Positions 34,161-45,498 of a stretch of DNA of 53,015 nt are shown here, piece after piece. Under the pieces are notes generated by a model, which ran no database searches, was not told where the DNA came from, and saw only the letters and a program-made list of their open reading frames with translations. The stretch's first letter is position 1, and every line of letters starts with the position of its first letter. The stretch comes from an uncultured Lachnospiraceae bacterium (GTDB lineage: Bacteria; Bacillota; Clostridia; Lachnospirales; Lachnospiraceae). A program made the translations under genes and the position numbers. The stretch lies in the NCBI GenBank assembly GCA_946534145.1, contig CAMNCH010000005.1:1-53015 (forward strand), in the 5' to 3' direction.

Positions 34161-34939
34161 TGACCATCCTCGATGAACTTGCGGCTCATGCCCGCGAGCG
34201 TGTGGCAGCGGCTCAGTTAAGGCTCCCGCTTGCGGAGTTAAAGAGCATGACAGGCAGCCTTAAAACAGCAGATTTTCCTTTCGAGAAGTCTCTGGCCAAA
34301 GAAGGACTTTCTTTTATTTGCGAGTGCAAGAAGGCTTCACCGTCAAAGGGACTCATCGCTCCCGATTTTCCCTATCTGCAGATTGCCCGCGAATACGAGG
34401 CGGCAGGTGCGGACTGTATATCGGTTCTGACGGAGCCCAAGTGGTTTCTCGGAAGCAACGACTATCTTCGTGAGATAGCTTCAAACGTGAAGATTCCATG
34501 TCTTCGCAAGGACTTTACGGTTGATGAATATATGTTGTATGAAGCCAGGGTTTTGGGGGCTTCGGCTGCACTGCTGATATGCTCCATTCTTTCTTTTGAG
34601 CAGATCAAAGAGTACATCGGTATCTGCGACGAACTCGGACTCTCCGCTTTGGTGGAGGCTCACGATGAGGCGGAAGTCGAAACAGCCGTTAAGGCAGGTG
34701 CCAGAATTATAGGCGTTAACAATCGTAACCTCAAGGATTTTACCGTTGATACGAGTAATGCTCGCAGGCTTCGTGATATGATTCCTTCGAATATTCTTTT
34801 TGTATCGGAGTCGGGTGTGAAGGGGCATCAGGATATCGCAGATGCTGTCGATATGGGTGCCGATGCGGTACTCGTAGGCGAAGCTCTCATGAGGGCTTCA
34901 GACAAAAATGCCAAGCTTCGTGAATTGAAAGGACTGTAA
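34160..34939 (+). CDS. trpC: Indole-3-glycerol phosphate synthase
   Basis: It closes the indole ring. The 259-residue TIM barrel has FICECKKASPSKGLI (catalytic Lys, Glu), DCISVLTEPKWFLGS, CLRKDFTVDEYML, ALVEAHDEAEVE, and GVNNRNLKDFTVD, then the phosphate-binding SESGVKGHQDI. Its ATG overlaps the trpD stop by one base. Confidence 0.96.
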   Translation: MTILDELAAHARERVAAAQLRLPLAELKSMTGSLKTADFPFEKSLAKEGLSFICECKKASPSKGLIAPDFPYLQIAREYEAAGADCISVLTEPKWFLGSNDYLREIASNVKIPCLRKDFTVDEYMLYEARVLGASAALLICSILSFEQIKEYIGICDELGLSALVEAHDEAEVETAVKAGARIIGVNNRNLKDFTVDTSNARRLRDMIPSNILFVSESGVKGHQDIADAVDMGADAVLVGEALMRASDKNAKLRELKGL

Positions 34940-35539
34940 ATGACACAGATTAAATTATGCGGACTCAGGCGTCCCGAGGATATTGAGGCCGCCAATCGTC
35001 TTAAACCCGAATACATCGGTTTCGTGTTTGCCCGCAAAAGCAAACGATACGTGGACCCGAAGACGGCGCTTTCTTTGAAAAAGTCTCTGTCACCCTCAAT
35101 TAATGCAGTGGGCGTATTCGTCAACGAAGAGCTGTCGGTTGTGGCTGACCTTCTCAACAGAGGTATCATCGACGTGGCGCAACTCCATGGTAGTGAGTCC
35201 GAGGAATATATAACTGAGCTAAAGAAAGCGACGGGAAAGCCCGTTATAAGAGCCTTCAAGGTAGCCAATCCCGAAGATGTGGCGGTGGCAGTCGAAAGCT
35301 CTGCGGACCATATTCTTTTGGATGCGGGGGCAGGCGACGGGGTTACTTTTGACTGGAGCATTGTAAAGAATGTGGAGAGACCCTTCTTTCTCGCAGGTGG
35401 ACTTAATCCTCTGAATGTGGCGGAGGCTGTCGAAGCGGTTCATCCTTTTGCGGTGGATGTAAGCTCCGGCATAGAGACAGACGGTTTTAAAGATATTGAT
35501 AAAATGGCGGCATTTATGAAGGCCGTAAGAAAGGACTGA
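34940..35539 (+). CDS. trpF: Phosphoribosylanthranilate isomerase
   Basis: It isomerises N-(5-phosphoribosyl)anthranilate. The 199-residue product has [16 protein letters not shown] (catalytic Cys), [20 protein letters not shown], and LLDAGAGDG with the catalytic Asp, followed by [10 protein letters not shown]. It starts directly after the trpC stop. Confidence 0.95.
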   Translation: MTQIKLCGLRRPEDIEAANRLKPEYIGFVFARKSKRYVDPKTALSLKKSLSPSINAVGVFVNEELSVVADLLNRGIIDVAQLHGSESEEYITELKKATGKPVIRAFKVANPEDVAVAVESSADHILLDAGAGDGVTFDWSIVKNVERPFFLAGGLNPLNVAEAVEAVHPFAVDVSSGIETDGFKDIDKMAAFMKAVRKD

Positions 35540-35541
35540 AT

Positions 35542-36724
<1,183 letters not shown>

Positions 36725-36732
<8 letters not shown>

Positions 36733-37492
36733 AATTGCAGATGCATTTAATAACAATAAAGCTTTCATCGCCTTTATAACCTGCGGCGACCCGGACCTTG
36801 ATACCACCGGCGCGGCAGTTCGCGAAGCGGTTCATAACGGTGCCGATTTAATCGAGCTCGGTATTCCTTTCTCGGACCCCACCGCAGAAGGTCCCGTCAT
36901 TCAGGGTGCCAATCTTCGTGCCCTCACAGGCGGTGTAACCACCGACAAGATTTTTGACTTTGTCCGCGACCTTCGCAAGGACGTTTCGGTGCCCCTGGTA
37001 TTTATGACCTACGCCAACGTAGTCTTCTCCTACGGAACCGAGCAGTTCATCAAAACCTGCAGTGAAATCGGCATCGACGGAATCATCCTTCCCGATGTTC
37101 CTTTCGAGGAAAAAGAAGACTTCGCTCCCACCTGTCATAAATACGGTGTAGCCTTCATCTCCCTCATCGCTCCTACCTCAGGCGAACGTATAGCCATGAT
37201 AGCCCGCGAGGCCGAAGGATTTATCTATGTCGTGTCCAGCCTCGGCGTAACAGGCACCAGAAGCGAAATAAAGACCGATTTAAAATCCATCGTGGATGTT
37301 ATCCGCGGTGTCACCGATGTTCCCTGTGCCATCGGCTTCGGAATCTCTACTCCCGAGCAGGCCGCCAGGATGTCTTCTTTGTCCGACGGTGCCATCGTAG
37401 GCTCTGCCATCATCAAGTATCTTGAGAAGTACGGCAAAGAGGCTCCGAAGTACATCGGTGAATATGTTAAGTCAATGAAAGATGCAATGTAA
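36725..37492 (+). CDS. trpA: Tryptophan synthase alpha chain
   Basis: It releases indole from indole-3-glycerol phosphate. The 255-residue product shows [30 protein letters not shown] with catalytic Glu and Asp, LPDVPFEE and [12 protein letters not shown]. The frame is open from 36689; the ATG at 36725 within trpB is the family start, with GAGGA upstream. It ends the operon. Confidence 0.96.
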
Positions 37493-37524
37493 ATCCTCCC
37501 TGTTGGCATTTCATCTGAAAGTTG

Positions 37525-37556
37525 GGCCGGCGCTTTTTTGCGCCGGTTTTTCTTTT
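37525..37556 (+). terminator. Terminator of the trp operon
   Basis: CCGGCGC/GCGCCGG with a TTTTTT loop and a TTTTTCTTTT tail, 35 bases after trpA. Confidence 0.92.
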
Positions 37557-37569
37557 GCCTTTTTCACTG

Positions 37570-37625
37570 TTGACAATTTTGGTTTATCGCGATAAACTCA
37601 AAGTGTGGTTTATAGGAATAAACCA
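37570..37625 (+). promoter_or_regulatory. Promoter and twin BlaI-type operators
   Basis: TTGACA (37570-37575), 17 bases, TAAACT. A perfect palindrome GTTTATCGCGATAAAC (37582-37597) overlies the spacer and -10; a second, TGGTTTATAGGAATAAACCA (37606-37625), is centred 26 bases downstream. Both share GTTTAT/ATAAAC half-sites, as expected for autorepression by the adjacent repressor. Confidence 0.8.
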
Positions 37626-37643
37626 ATTATGGAGGTTGCGATT

Positions 37644-38015
37644 ATGCCTGATTTTGAACTTGGTGCCGTACAGGAAAGATTTGCGGATATCGTCTGGGCC
37701 CACGAGCCCGTTGCTTCCGGGGATCTTGTTAAAATATGTGAAAAAGAACTGGGCTGGAAGAAGCCTACTACGTATACGGTTCTTCGTAAGCTATGCGAGA
37801 AGGGTCTGCTTCAGAATCTTGACGGAACCGTTTCTTCTCTGGTCTCCAAAGAAGACTTCTATTCCGCCAAAAGCGAGCAGGTGGTCACGGAATCCTACAA
37901 CGGTTCCCTGCCGGCCTTTATTGCGGCTTTCACATCCCGAAACAAACTTTCTGCCGCCGAGGCAGACGAGATACAGAGGATGATTGATGAATTCAGAAAG
38001 GGGGAGGGGAAATGA
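37644..38015 (+). CDS. BlaI/MecI/CopY-family repressor
   Basis: A 123-residue winged-helix repressor (MPDFELGAVQERFADIVW, then GWKKPTTYTVLRKLCEKGLLQ, which is the family's recognition helix and wing). A C-terminal dimerisation helix follows. Members are inactivated by a membrane protease, encoded next here. The frame is open from 37605; the ATG at 37644 has GGAGG eight bases upstream. It overlaps the blaR-type gene by four bases (ATGA). Confidence 0.9.
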   Translation: MPDFELGAVQERFADIVWAHEPVASGDLVKICEKELGWKKPTTYTVLRKLCEKGLLQNLDGTVSSLVSKEDFYSAKSEQVVTESYNGSLPAFIAAFTSRNKLSAAEADEIQRMIDEFRKGEGK

Positions 38016-40666
38016 GCGCTGTATTTTTAAAAATACTTAACATGAGCATCACAGCCAGCTGGCTGATTCTTGCGGCTATCGTACTCAGACTGCTGCTTAA
38101 AAAGGCTCCAAAGTGGATCAGCTGTCTTCTTTGGGCTCTGGTGGCTGTAAGGCTGATTTGCCCGTTTTCTTTTGAAAGCGTCTTAAGTCTGGTACCGGCC
38201 AAAGAACCTGTTCCGACTGATATAATGCTGTCTCCCAAGCCCACGGTTGAGACCGCTGTTCCCGTAATTGACAGTGCTGTCAATACTGTGATTGTGGATA
38301 ATTTCACCCCCGCGCCGACTGACAGTGCCAATCCGTTGCAGATAGTTATACCGATGCTGGCTGTTGTGTGGATTGTGGGAGTGGTTGCGCTGTTGGCTTA
38401 TGCTTTTTTTAGCTGGCTTAAGCTTAAGCGAACCGTTTCCGCTTCTTTCCCTGTGGAGGAGGGTGTCAAAAGCTGTGATGATGTCAAGGCGCCTTTCATT
38501 CTGGGAGTGTTTAAGCCTGTAATTTATCTTCCGTCATCCATGTCGGAAGGCACGCTTGATTATGTGCTGCGACATGAAAGGGCACATCTGGCCAGGCACG
38601 ACCATTGGTGGAAGCCGCTCGGCTTTCTTTTGCTGGCTGTATACTGGTTCAATCCTCTTTGCTGGGTTGCGTATATGCTCCTGTGCCGCGACATTGAGTC
38701 TGCCTGCGATGAAAGAGTCATCCGCGACATGGATAAAGGCTCCATGGCCGCATACTCTCAGGCTCTTTTGGACTGCAGCTTCTCCCGCAGAGCCATAGCC
38801 GCCTGCCCTCTGGCATTTGGAGAAGTAGGTGTCAAAGAAAGAATCAAAGGCGTTCTTAACTACAGGAAGCCTGCTTTCTGGATAATAATTGTTGCACTTG
38901 TGGCCTGCGTAGTTGTGGGAATATGTTTCCTGACAAATCCCAGGGACAAAGAACCTGATTTGTCATTTCTTAACTATAAAAACGCTATTTCAACCGTGGT
39001 CGATTCAACCGAAATATGGGCTGTATCGCACACAGATTCGTCCACAAGCATTACACTTCCCGATTATGCCATAAACGGCGCAGAGCTTGCCCGTTTCCTG
39101 GACGAAGCTTCGTGGAAAGAAATCAAGGCTCCGAAAGAGGATATCAGTTCTTCCAACTCGGTCGAATTCCACATTTCAGCTGAGTATGTTCTGACAATAT
39201 ATGAAAATCCGGGATGTGCAAAGGTTCAATTTCAAGCAGAAGAACGCTTCTATAAAACGGGTCCGGATGATTATCAAAAAGCTCTTGACCTGTATAACAG
39301 TGCGGCTCCCGCTCCGGTTTCTTTTACCGCCACAGTCACCGAGGTTTCAAACGGCAGCGTATACGTAACACCCTCCGAGGGTTCGAGCGAGCTTCTTTCT
39401 TCGGACAGCTTCACTATTCCATTAAGTGATGATACAGGGAAAATTTTCGGGGACTATATTCCCGCAGTCGGCGATATCGTAGAAATAACGCACGATGACT
39501 ATATTTACGCAATCTATCCGGCCGCATTCCAAACGGTGTATTCCGTGAAACTTGTTGCACGTAATACGGACTTAACCGATGTATCCACCTACGTTACTTA
39601 TGTAGGCTGGAACGATGACCGAATTGTCTGGGACGAAGCGCTTAACAAAGGCGATGCTGTTTTAAGTTCGGCAATTTATCTTCCCACATACAAACTTGAG
39701 TCGGTAGAGGATTTGGATGCTTTTGAAAAGAAATTTGAAAACACCATGGATTTGGGCCTTTGGTACGATAACAGCATAAGACCCTTCAATGTTTGTGCCT
39801 TGGACTATGACGAGGAATTTTTTAAAGATAATGTTGTAATAATCGCATATATGTCCGCAGGCAGCGGTTCCTTCAGATACGATATAAAGAATGTTACCAT
39901 TGACGGCACAACTCTTTGCATAAACGTTGAACAGACAGTCCGACCCGATGTATATACCGATGATATGGCAGGATGGTTGTTCCTCGCCACTGTTCCAAAG
40001 TCGTCCCTCGCCAATATTGAGAGGTACACATCAAAATACGTAGGTGAATCTGAGAATCTTGAAGCCTCGACTTTTCAGACTCCTGCCTACGAATTGCAGG
40101 ATTTTGAAACCGAATCAATCATAAGTACTTTTGACAACTACGACCTCACTCATGACGGAATCAATGATATAGTTCAGGTTTCATACATTACGACTGACGG
40201 CTTCGACGGAACCTTTACCGAGCAGACATTCCATAACGGTGCGCTTGGCTTTATTAAGGTATTTGACGGTGCAGAAGGCACCGCTCAGAACAGCCCTCCC
40301 ATATACGAACATGATTATGGCAAAGCACACGTGGGCAACGGCGCATTTTTCATTACAACCATTGAAGGAAAAGATTATCTTGTCGAGTCAAGTATCTGGT
40401 CCGGCCAGGGCGAATCGGCTTACTATTACAATATTTTGTCCTTCGAAAACGGAGGCACACAAGTTGCCGATGAAGATGAAGTAACATTTGAATATGGTAC
40501 AAAGCATGCCGCCGATGAATTCTTTGAAAATCTGTATGAATGGATTAACGATGATTCGGCGCTGCTAATGGCCATAGATGTAGACCTGGATTTTACTTTT
40601 TACTCAACAAAAGATAATATTGTTAATCCTGACGAGTACTACCACAGAAAGATATCACAATTATAA
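38012..40666 (+). CDS. BlaR1/MecR1-like M56 membrane metalloprotease with an unusual sensor domain
   Basis: An 884-residue sensor-protease. The N-terminal part (about 1-310) has membrane segments flanking the zinc protease motif HERAH (188-192) followed by RHDHWWK. After a span at about residue 290-310 the remaining 570 residues should be outside the cell. They do not contain a penicillin-binding domain (no SxxK, SxN, KTG set is seen). Instead I see a segment resembling a PrcB-like domain (VVIIAYMSAGSGSFRYDIK) and an Asp-rich region (YDLTHDGINDIVQVSY). It presumably cleaves the paired repressor on an unknown external signal. Confidence 0.85.
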   Translation: MSAVFLKILNMSITASWLILAAIVLRLLLKKAPKWISCLLWALVAVRLICPFSFESVLSLVPAKEPVPTDIMLSPKPTVETAVPVIDSAVNTVIVDNFTPAPTDSANPLQIVIPMLAVVWIVGVVALLAYAFFSWLKLKRTVSASFPVEEGVKSCDDVKAPFILGVFKPVIYLPSSMSEGTLDYVLRHERAHLARHDHWWKPLGFLLLAVYWFNPLCWVAYMLLCRDIESACDERVIRDMDKGSMAAYSQALLDCSFSRRAIAACPLAFGEVGVKERIKGVLNYRKPAFWIIIVALVACVVVGICFLTNPRDKEPDLSFLNYKNAISTVVDSTEIWAVSHTDSSTSITLPDYAINGAELARFLDEASWKEIKAPKEDISSSNSVEFHISAEYVLTIYENPGCAKVQFQAEERFYKTGPDDYQKALDLYNSAAPAPVSFTATVTEVSNGSVYVTPSEGSSELLSSDSFTIPLSDDTGKIFGDYIPAVGDIVEITHDDYIYAIYPAAFQTVYSVKLVARNTDLTDVSTYVTYVGWNDDRIVWDEALNKGDAVLSSAIYLPTYKLESVEDLDAFEKKFENTMDLGLWYDNSIRPFNVCALDYDEEFFKDNVVIIAYMSAGSGSFRYDIKNVTIDGTTLCINVEQTVRPDVYTDDMAGWLFLATVPKSSLANIERYTSKYVGESENLEASTFQTPAYELQDFETESIISTFDNYDLTHDGINDIVQVSYITTDGFDGTFTEQTFHNGALGFIKVFDGAEGTAQNSPPIYEHDYGKAHVGNGAFFITTIEGKDYLVESSIWSGQGESAYYYNILSFENGGTQVADEDEVTFEYGTKHAADEFFENLYEWINDDSALLMAIDVDLDFTFYSTKDNIVNPDEYYHRKISQL

Positions 40667-40670
40667 AGAA

Positions 40671-40710
40671 AGAGCGGTCGCCACTGATGTGGTAACCGCT
40701 CTGATTCTTA
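40671..40710. terminator. Bidirectional terminator
   Basis: AGAGCGGT/ACCGCTCT extended by CCAC/GTGG lies between the convergent protease and hydratase genes. Confidence 0.8.
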
Positions 40711-42990
40711 AACTGCGTTGTAATTAATGAGGCATCCCTTCAAGATAATCTCTCTTTCCTCGTCAGTTAAGTCGCCGAGGTGAAGGATGAACTCGTGAAG
40801 GCCGTCTGTCTTGACTGCGTAGGCCTTGATATCGTTGTTTTTGTCCTTAACGGCCTGCTTGATGCCGGGAATGAATACGTAGTCGCCCTTGGTAAAAGGA
40901 AGGTCGCCCTTGTCGATTACGAAAGGAAGCATGCCCCAGTTGATGAGGTTTGAGCGGTAACGCTTGGTAGCGTATTCATTGGCGATGTTCGCCCAGCCGC
41001 CTAAAACCTTCTGACAGGAAGCTGCCTGCTCACGTGCGGAGCCATCACCGGGCTTAACGGCAAAGATGGTGGAACCGATGCCGAAGTTGTTGCGGTTAAC
41101 GTCAGGGAACTGCGCAAGCACCTTATCCATGACCGCCTTAAGCTCAGGAAGGGCCTCTGTGGGCTTTTGGGCATTATCATCCGTCAGAACTGCTTCACGG
41201 GCCTTCTCAGCCTTCTGAACCTCTTTAGCGAGGCCTACGTACTCGGGATCCTTACGGGAGAGTGTAAACTCTGCAAGTCCCAAAGGATTGGAGCGGTAAG
41301 AAGAGGTCTCACCGGAAGGAATCAGCTCGTCGGTGGTGGTAACAGGGTCGTGAATCTCGGACACTACCTTCAAAAGAAGATTGTCCGTAAGGGCTACCAT
41401 CTTGGGCCAGTCCTTAATGTTGGGACCCATCTTAATCTCCTGATTGGGATCTGCCACACCGTGAGAGTCAAATACACGGTTAGCATATATTGAAGAGTCA
41501 AAGAAGTATTTGTACTTCTTGAGTTCTTTGTCAATTTCCGTTGCGGGTGTTAAGAAGCCTTTGTTGGCTGCCGTGGCTGCGATGGAGCGGGCGTCCATAA
41601 GTGCAACCGACGCAATCTGACCGTTCTGAATCTTGGAGCCTTCACGGTTAGGGAAGTTTCTCGTAGAGTGACGGATGGAGAATGCGTTATTGGAAGGAGT
41701 GTCGCCTGCACCGAAGCAAGGTCCGCAGAATGCAGTCTTCACTACACCTCCGGCCTTAATAAGCTTGGTAACAGCTCCGTTTTTAACAAGTTCCATATAA
41801 ATGGGCATGGATGCGGGATAAACGCTCAAGGTAAACTCATCATTGCCGATGTATGCATCCTCAAGGATGTCTGCTGCCGCACAGATATTCTCAAATCCGC
41901 CGCCGGCACAGCCTGCGATGATACCCTGATCCACATAGAGCTTACCGTCACGAATCTTGTCCTGAAGAGAATACTGAACCTTCTCTCCGAAGCTTACTTT
42001 GGCACGCTCTTCCACTTCGTGAAGCACATCCTTAAGATTTTTATTGACCTCTTCGATGGTGTAAACGTTTGAAGGGTGGAAAGGCATTGCAATCATGGGT
42101 TTAATCTTGGAAAGGTCAACCTCAATCATGCCGTCGTAATAAGCCACTTCTTCGGGAGCGAGTTCTTTGTACGCACTCTTACGTCCGTGAATCTCGTAGA
42201 ACTCTTCAATCTTCTCATCGGTAGTCCAGATGGAAGAAAGACAGGTGGTCTCGGTAGTCATTACGTCGATACCGATACGGAAGTCTGCGGAAAGGTTCTT
42301 GACGCCGGGTCCCACAAACTCCATAACTTTATTGTTAACATAGCCGTTGGCAAATACCGCACCGATAATGGCAAGTGCCACGTCCTGAGGGCCAACACCG
42401 GGTATGGGCTCACCTTTAAGGTAAACGCCTACTACGCCGGGAAGCTTAATGTCATAGGTCTGCGAAAGAAGCTGCTTAACAAGTTCGGGACCGCCTTCGC
42501 CCACTGCCATGGTACCTAAAGCACCGTAACGGGTGTGTGAATCGGAACCGAGTATCATGCCGCCTGCTTCTGCCAGCATTTCACGTGCAAACTGATGGAT
42601 AACCGCCTGATGAGGGGGTACATAGATACCGCCGTATTTCTTGGCACAGGTAAGGCCAAACATGTGGTCATCTTCATTGATGGTACCGCCTACAGCGCAA
42701 AGAGAGTTGTGGCAGTTGGTAAGTACGTAAGGGATAGGGAACTTGGTAAGTCCCGAAGCTCTTGCGGTCTGGATAATACCTACGAAGGTAATGTCGTGGG
42801 AGGTAAGCTTGTCAAACTTAATCTTAAGCTTCTCCATATTGCCTGATGTATTGTGGGCCTCTAAGATACGATAGGCCATTGTGCCTTTTCTGGCGTCTGA
42901 TGCAGAATAAGCTTTTGCACCTTCGGCGTTCTCGGGTACTATCTCAACTCCGCCTACCAAAAATGCACCGTTCTCATGTAATTTAATCAT
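40708..42990 (-). CDS. Aconitase-family hydratase
   Basis: A [4Fe-4S] hydro-lyase of 760 residues, probably aconitate hydratase (citrate to isocitrate). It has [22 protein letters not shown] (about 147-168), the cluster cysteines in [11 protein letters not shown] and [16 protein letters not shown] [11 protein letters not shown], and a C-terminal swivelling domain with INWGMLPF. The length and order of motifs fit the mitochondrial-type aconitase branch of Clostridia. Citrate synthase and isocitrate dehydrogenase are not in the window, and other substrates of the family cannot be excluded. It overlaps the end of glgP by eight bases. Confidence 0.85.
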   Translation of the reverse strand: MIKLHENGAFLVGGVEIVPENAEGAKAYSASDARKGTMAYRILEAHNTSGNMEKLKIKFDKLTSHDITFVGIIQTARASGLTKFPIPYVLTNCHNSLCAVGGTINEDDHMFGLTCAKKYGGIYVPPHQAVIHQFAREMLAEAGGMILGSDSHTRYGALGTMAVGEGGPELVKQLLSQTYDIKLPGVVGVYLKGEPIPGVGPQDVALAIIGAVFANGYVNNKVMEFVGPGVKNLSADFRIGIDVMTTETTCLSSIWTTDEKIEEFYEIHGRKSAYKELAPEEVAYYDGMIEVDLSKIKPMIAMPFHPSNVYTIEEVNKNLKDVLHEVEERAKVSFGEKVQYSLQDKIRDGKLYVDQGIIAGCAGGGFENICAAADILEDAYIGNDEFTLSVYPASMPIYMELVKNGAVTKLIKAGGVVKTAFCGPCFGAGDTPSNNAFSIRHSTRNFPNREGSKIQNGQIASVALMDARSIAATAANKGFLTPATEIDKELKKYKYFFDSSIYANRVFDSHGVADPNQEIKMGPNIKDWPKMVALTDNLLLKVVSEIHDPVTTTDELIPSGETSSYRSNPLGLAEFTLSRKDPEYVGLAKEVQKAEKAREAVLTDDNAQKPTEALPELKAVMDKVLAQFPDVNRNNFGIGSTIFAVKPGDGSAREQAASCQKVLGGWANIANEYATKRYRSNLINWGMLPFVIDKGDLPFTKGDYVFIPGIKQAVKDKNNDIKAYAVKTDGLHEFILHLGDLTDEEREIILKGCLINYNAV

Positions 42991-45463
42991 TTACTTTCCC
43001 CTTCTTAGAGTCAGTCACCTTTTTAAGGTGCCAAATGTCATCCACATATTCCTGAATGGTTCTGTCAGATGAGAACTTGCCCACGTGAGCCACATTCAGA
43101 ATAGCTGACCTTGCCCAGGCGTCCTTATCACAGTACTTGCGGGCAAGTGCCTCTCTTGCATCGTGATAAGACCTGAAGTCCTTCAAAATAAAGTATCTGT
43201 CAGCTCTGTCGGATTCTTTTGTATTAAGCAACGAGTTGTAAAGGGACCTGAATTCCTCTGTATTGGTGGATTCGTAGGTACCGTCTACAAGCTGTTCCAA
43301 AACCTTTTTAACATCGGGGTCGGAGTTGTAAATCTCCATGGGCATATAGCCGCCGTAATTCTCAAAGTTAATAACCTGCTCAGCGGAAAGACCGAATATC
43401 TGAGCATTCTCCTCGCCCACTTCTTCAACGATTTCCACGTTGGCTCCGTCCATGGTACCAAGGGTGATGGCGCCGTTTAACATAAACTTCATGTTACCTG
43501 TACCGGAAGCTTCCTTGGAAGCCGTAGAAATCTGTTCGGATACATCCGATGCCGCAAAAATAAGCTCGGCATTGGATACGCGATAGTTCTCTATGAAGAT
43601 AACCTTTATTTTGCCTTTAATGGATGCGTCGTTGTTGATGACGTCCGCAACGCTGTTAATAAGCTTAATGGTCTGTTTGGCTGTATGATAACCTGCTGCA
43701 GCCTTCGCACCGAAGATAAAGGTACGAGGATAGAAATCCATGTCGGGGTTTTCTTTTAACAGGTTGTATAAGTACATAATGTCAAGGATATTGAGAAGCT
43801 GACGTTTGTACTCGTGAAGTCTCTTAACCTGAACGTCGAAGATGGAATCAGGGTCTACATCCACTCCGTTGTGAGCCTTGATATATTTGGCAAGGCGCAC
43901 TTTGTTGAGACGCTTAATCTCCATGAATTCCTTGCGGGCTTCCGCATCATCGGCGTATTTGGCAATGCCTTCTATAACGGAAAGGTCCGTTATCCACTTA
44001 TCGGACTTAAGTTTGTCCGTAACCCAGTCAGCAAGAAGAGGGTTGGCATGCAAAAGAAAACGTCTCTGGGTAATACCGTTGGTCTTGTTATTAAACTTCT
44101 CGGGGAACATTTCGTAGAAGTCTTTAAGCTCCTGCTTCTTAAGAATCTCCGTGTGAAGTCTTGCAACACCGTTGACGGAATAGCCGGCTGCAATGGCGAG
44201 ATTGGCCATGCGCACCTGACCGTCCCAGAGAATGGCCATCTTACGAACCTTTTCTTTGTTGCCGGGATATTTGGCTTCTATGTCGGCCACGAAACGTCTG
44301 TTAATCTCTTCCACTATCTGATAGATACGGGGAAGTAGTCTTGAGAAAAGGTCGATGGGCCATTTTTCAAGAGCTTCGGACATTATGGTGTGGTTGGTGT
44401 AAGCACATGTTTTGGAAGTAACTTCCCAGGCCTCTTCCCATGTGAGATTGTGCTCATCAAGAAGAATACGCATAAGCTCGGGAACCGCAACCGTGGGGTG
44501 TGTATCATTTAACTGGAAAGCAACCTTCTCGTGGAACTTAAGAAGGTCTTTATGAGTACGCAGATACTTGTCAACCGCTTCCTGAACGGATGCGGATATA
44601 AAGAAGTACTGCTGTTTAAGACGTAATTCTTTGCCTGCGTAGTGATTGTCGTTGGGATATAAGACTTCAACGATGTTGCGGGCAAGATTCTCCTGTTCAA
44701 CCGCCTTCTGGTAATCTCCCTTGTCAAAAGAATCAAGCTTGAAAACCTCCATGGGCTGGGCATCCCAGATTCTTAAAGTATTAACCATGCCATTACCGTA
44801 GCCTAAGACGGGCAGATCGTAAGGCACTGCATGGACAGACTGGTAGCCTACCTGTCTGTAGTGATTACGCCCGAAGGCGTCCGTATCAAACTCGGTATAG
44901 CCGCCGAACTTAACTTCTTTGGTATACTCGGGGCGTCTTAATTCAAAGGGGTTACCGTTTTCAAGCCAGTTATCAGGCACTTCCACCTGATAACCGTCCT
45001 TGATAACCTGTTTGAACATACCGTAGCGGTATCTTATGCCGCAACCGTAAGCGGGATAGCCAAGGGTTGCAAGCGAATCGAGAAAGCATGCGGCAAGTCT
45101 TCCGAGACCGCCGTTACCAAGTGCTGCATCGGGCTCTTCATCTTCAACTACGTCGATGTTGAGTCCCAGCTCTTCCAAAGCTTCCGCAACTTCTTTGTAC
45201 GCTTTCATATTTATGAGGTTGTTGCCAAGTGCACGGCCCATCAAAAACTCCATGGACATGTAGTAAACGATCTTGGCATCCTGTTCCTCTATGGCCTTCT
45301 GCGTATCCATCCAGGAATCGATTATCTGATCCTTGATGGCATAGCAGACTGCCTGGAATATCTGTTGATCGGTGGCCTCCTCTAAGGTCTTTCTGTAGGT
45401 CGTCTTTACGTTGTAGACTACGCTTCTTTTGAATAATTCTTTATCAAAAACAGGTTCCTTCAT
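42983..45463 (-). CDS. glgP: Glycogen/alpha-glucan phosphorylase
   Basis: It releases glucose 1-phosphate from alpha-1,4-glucans. The 826-residue product has the GT35 hallmarks [21 protein letters not shown] (about 114-134), [16 protein letters not shown], the PLP lysine in [15 protein letters not shown] (about 658-672), and TMDGANVEI. It starts 36 bases after ileS, with AAGGAGG upstream; CCTTAGCTTAAGG just before could fold a small hairpin touching the ribosome binding site. No terminator separates it from ileS. Confidence 0.96.
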   Translation of the reverse strand: MKEPVFDKELFKRSVVYNVKTTYRKTLEEATDQQIFQAVCYAIKDQIIDSWMDTQKAIEEQDAKIVYYMSMEFLMGRALGNNLINMKAYKEVAEALEELGLNIDVVEDEEPDAALGNGGLGRLAACFLDSLATLGYPAYGCGIRYRYGMFKQVIKDGYQVEVPDNWLENGNPFELRRPEYTKEVKFGGYTEFDTDAFGRNHYRQVGYQSVHAVPYDLPVLGYGNGMVNTLRIWDAQPMEVFKLDSFDKGDYQKAVEQENLARNIVEVLYPNDNHYAGKELRLKQQYFFISASVQEAVDKYLRTHKDLLKFHEKVAFQLNDTHPTVAVPELMRILLDEHNLTWEEAWEVTSKTCAYTNHTIMSEALEKWPIDLFSRLLPRIYQIVEEINRRFVADIEAKYPGNKEKVRKMAILWDGQVRMANLAIAAGYSVNGVARLHTEILKKQELKDFYEMFPEKFNNKTNGITQRRFLLHANPLLADWVTDKLKSDKWITDLSVIEGIAKYADDAEARKEFMEIKRLNKVRLAKYIKAHNGVDVDPDSIFDVQVKRLHEYKRQLLNILDIMYLYNLLKENPDMDFYPRTFIFGAKAAAGYHTAKQTIKLINSVADVINNDASIKGKIKVIFIENYRVSNAELIFAASDVSEQISTASKEASGTGNMKFMLNGAITLGTMDGANVEIVEEVGEENAQIFGLSAEQVINFENYGGYMPMEIYNSDPDVKKVLEQLVDGTYESTNTEEFRSLYNSLLNTKESDRADRYFILKDFRSYHDAREALARKYCDKDAWARSAILNVAHVGKFSSDRTIQEYVDDIWHLKKVTDSKKGKVND

Positions 45464-45498
45464 AGAAATAAAGCCTCCTTAAGCTAAGGTGTTTTCCC

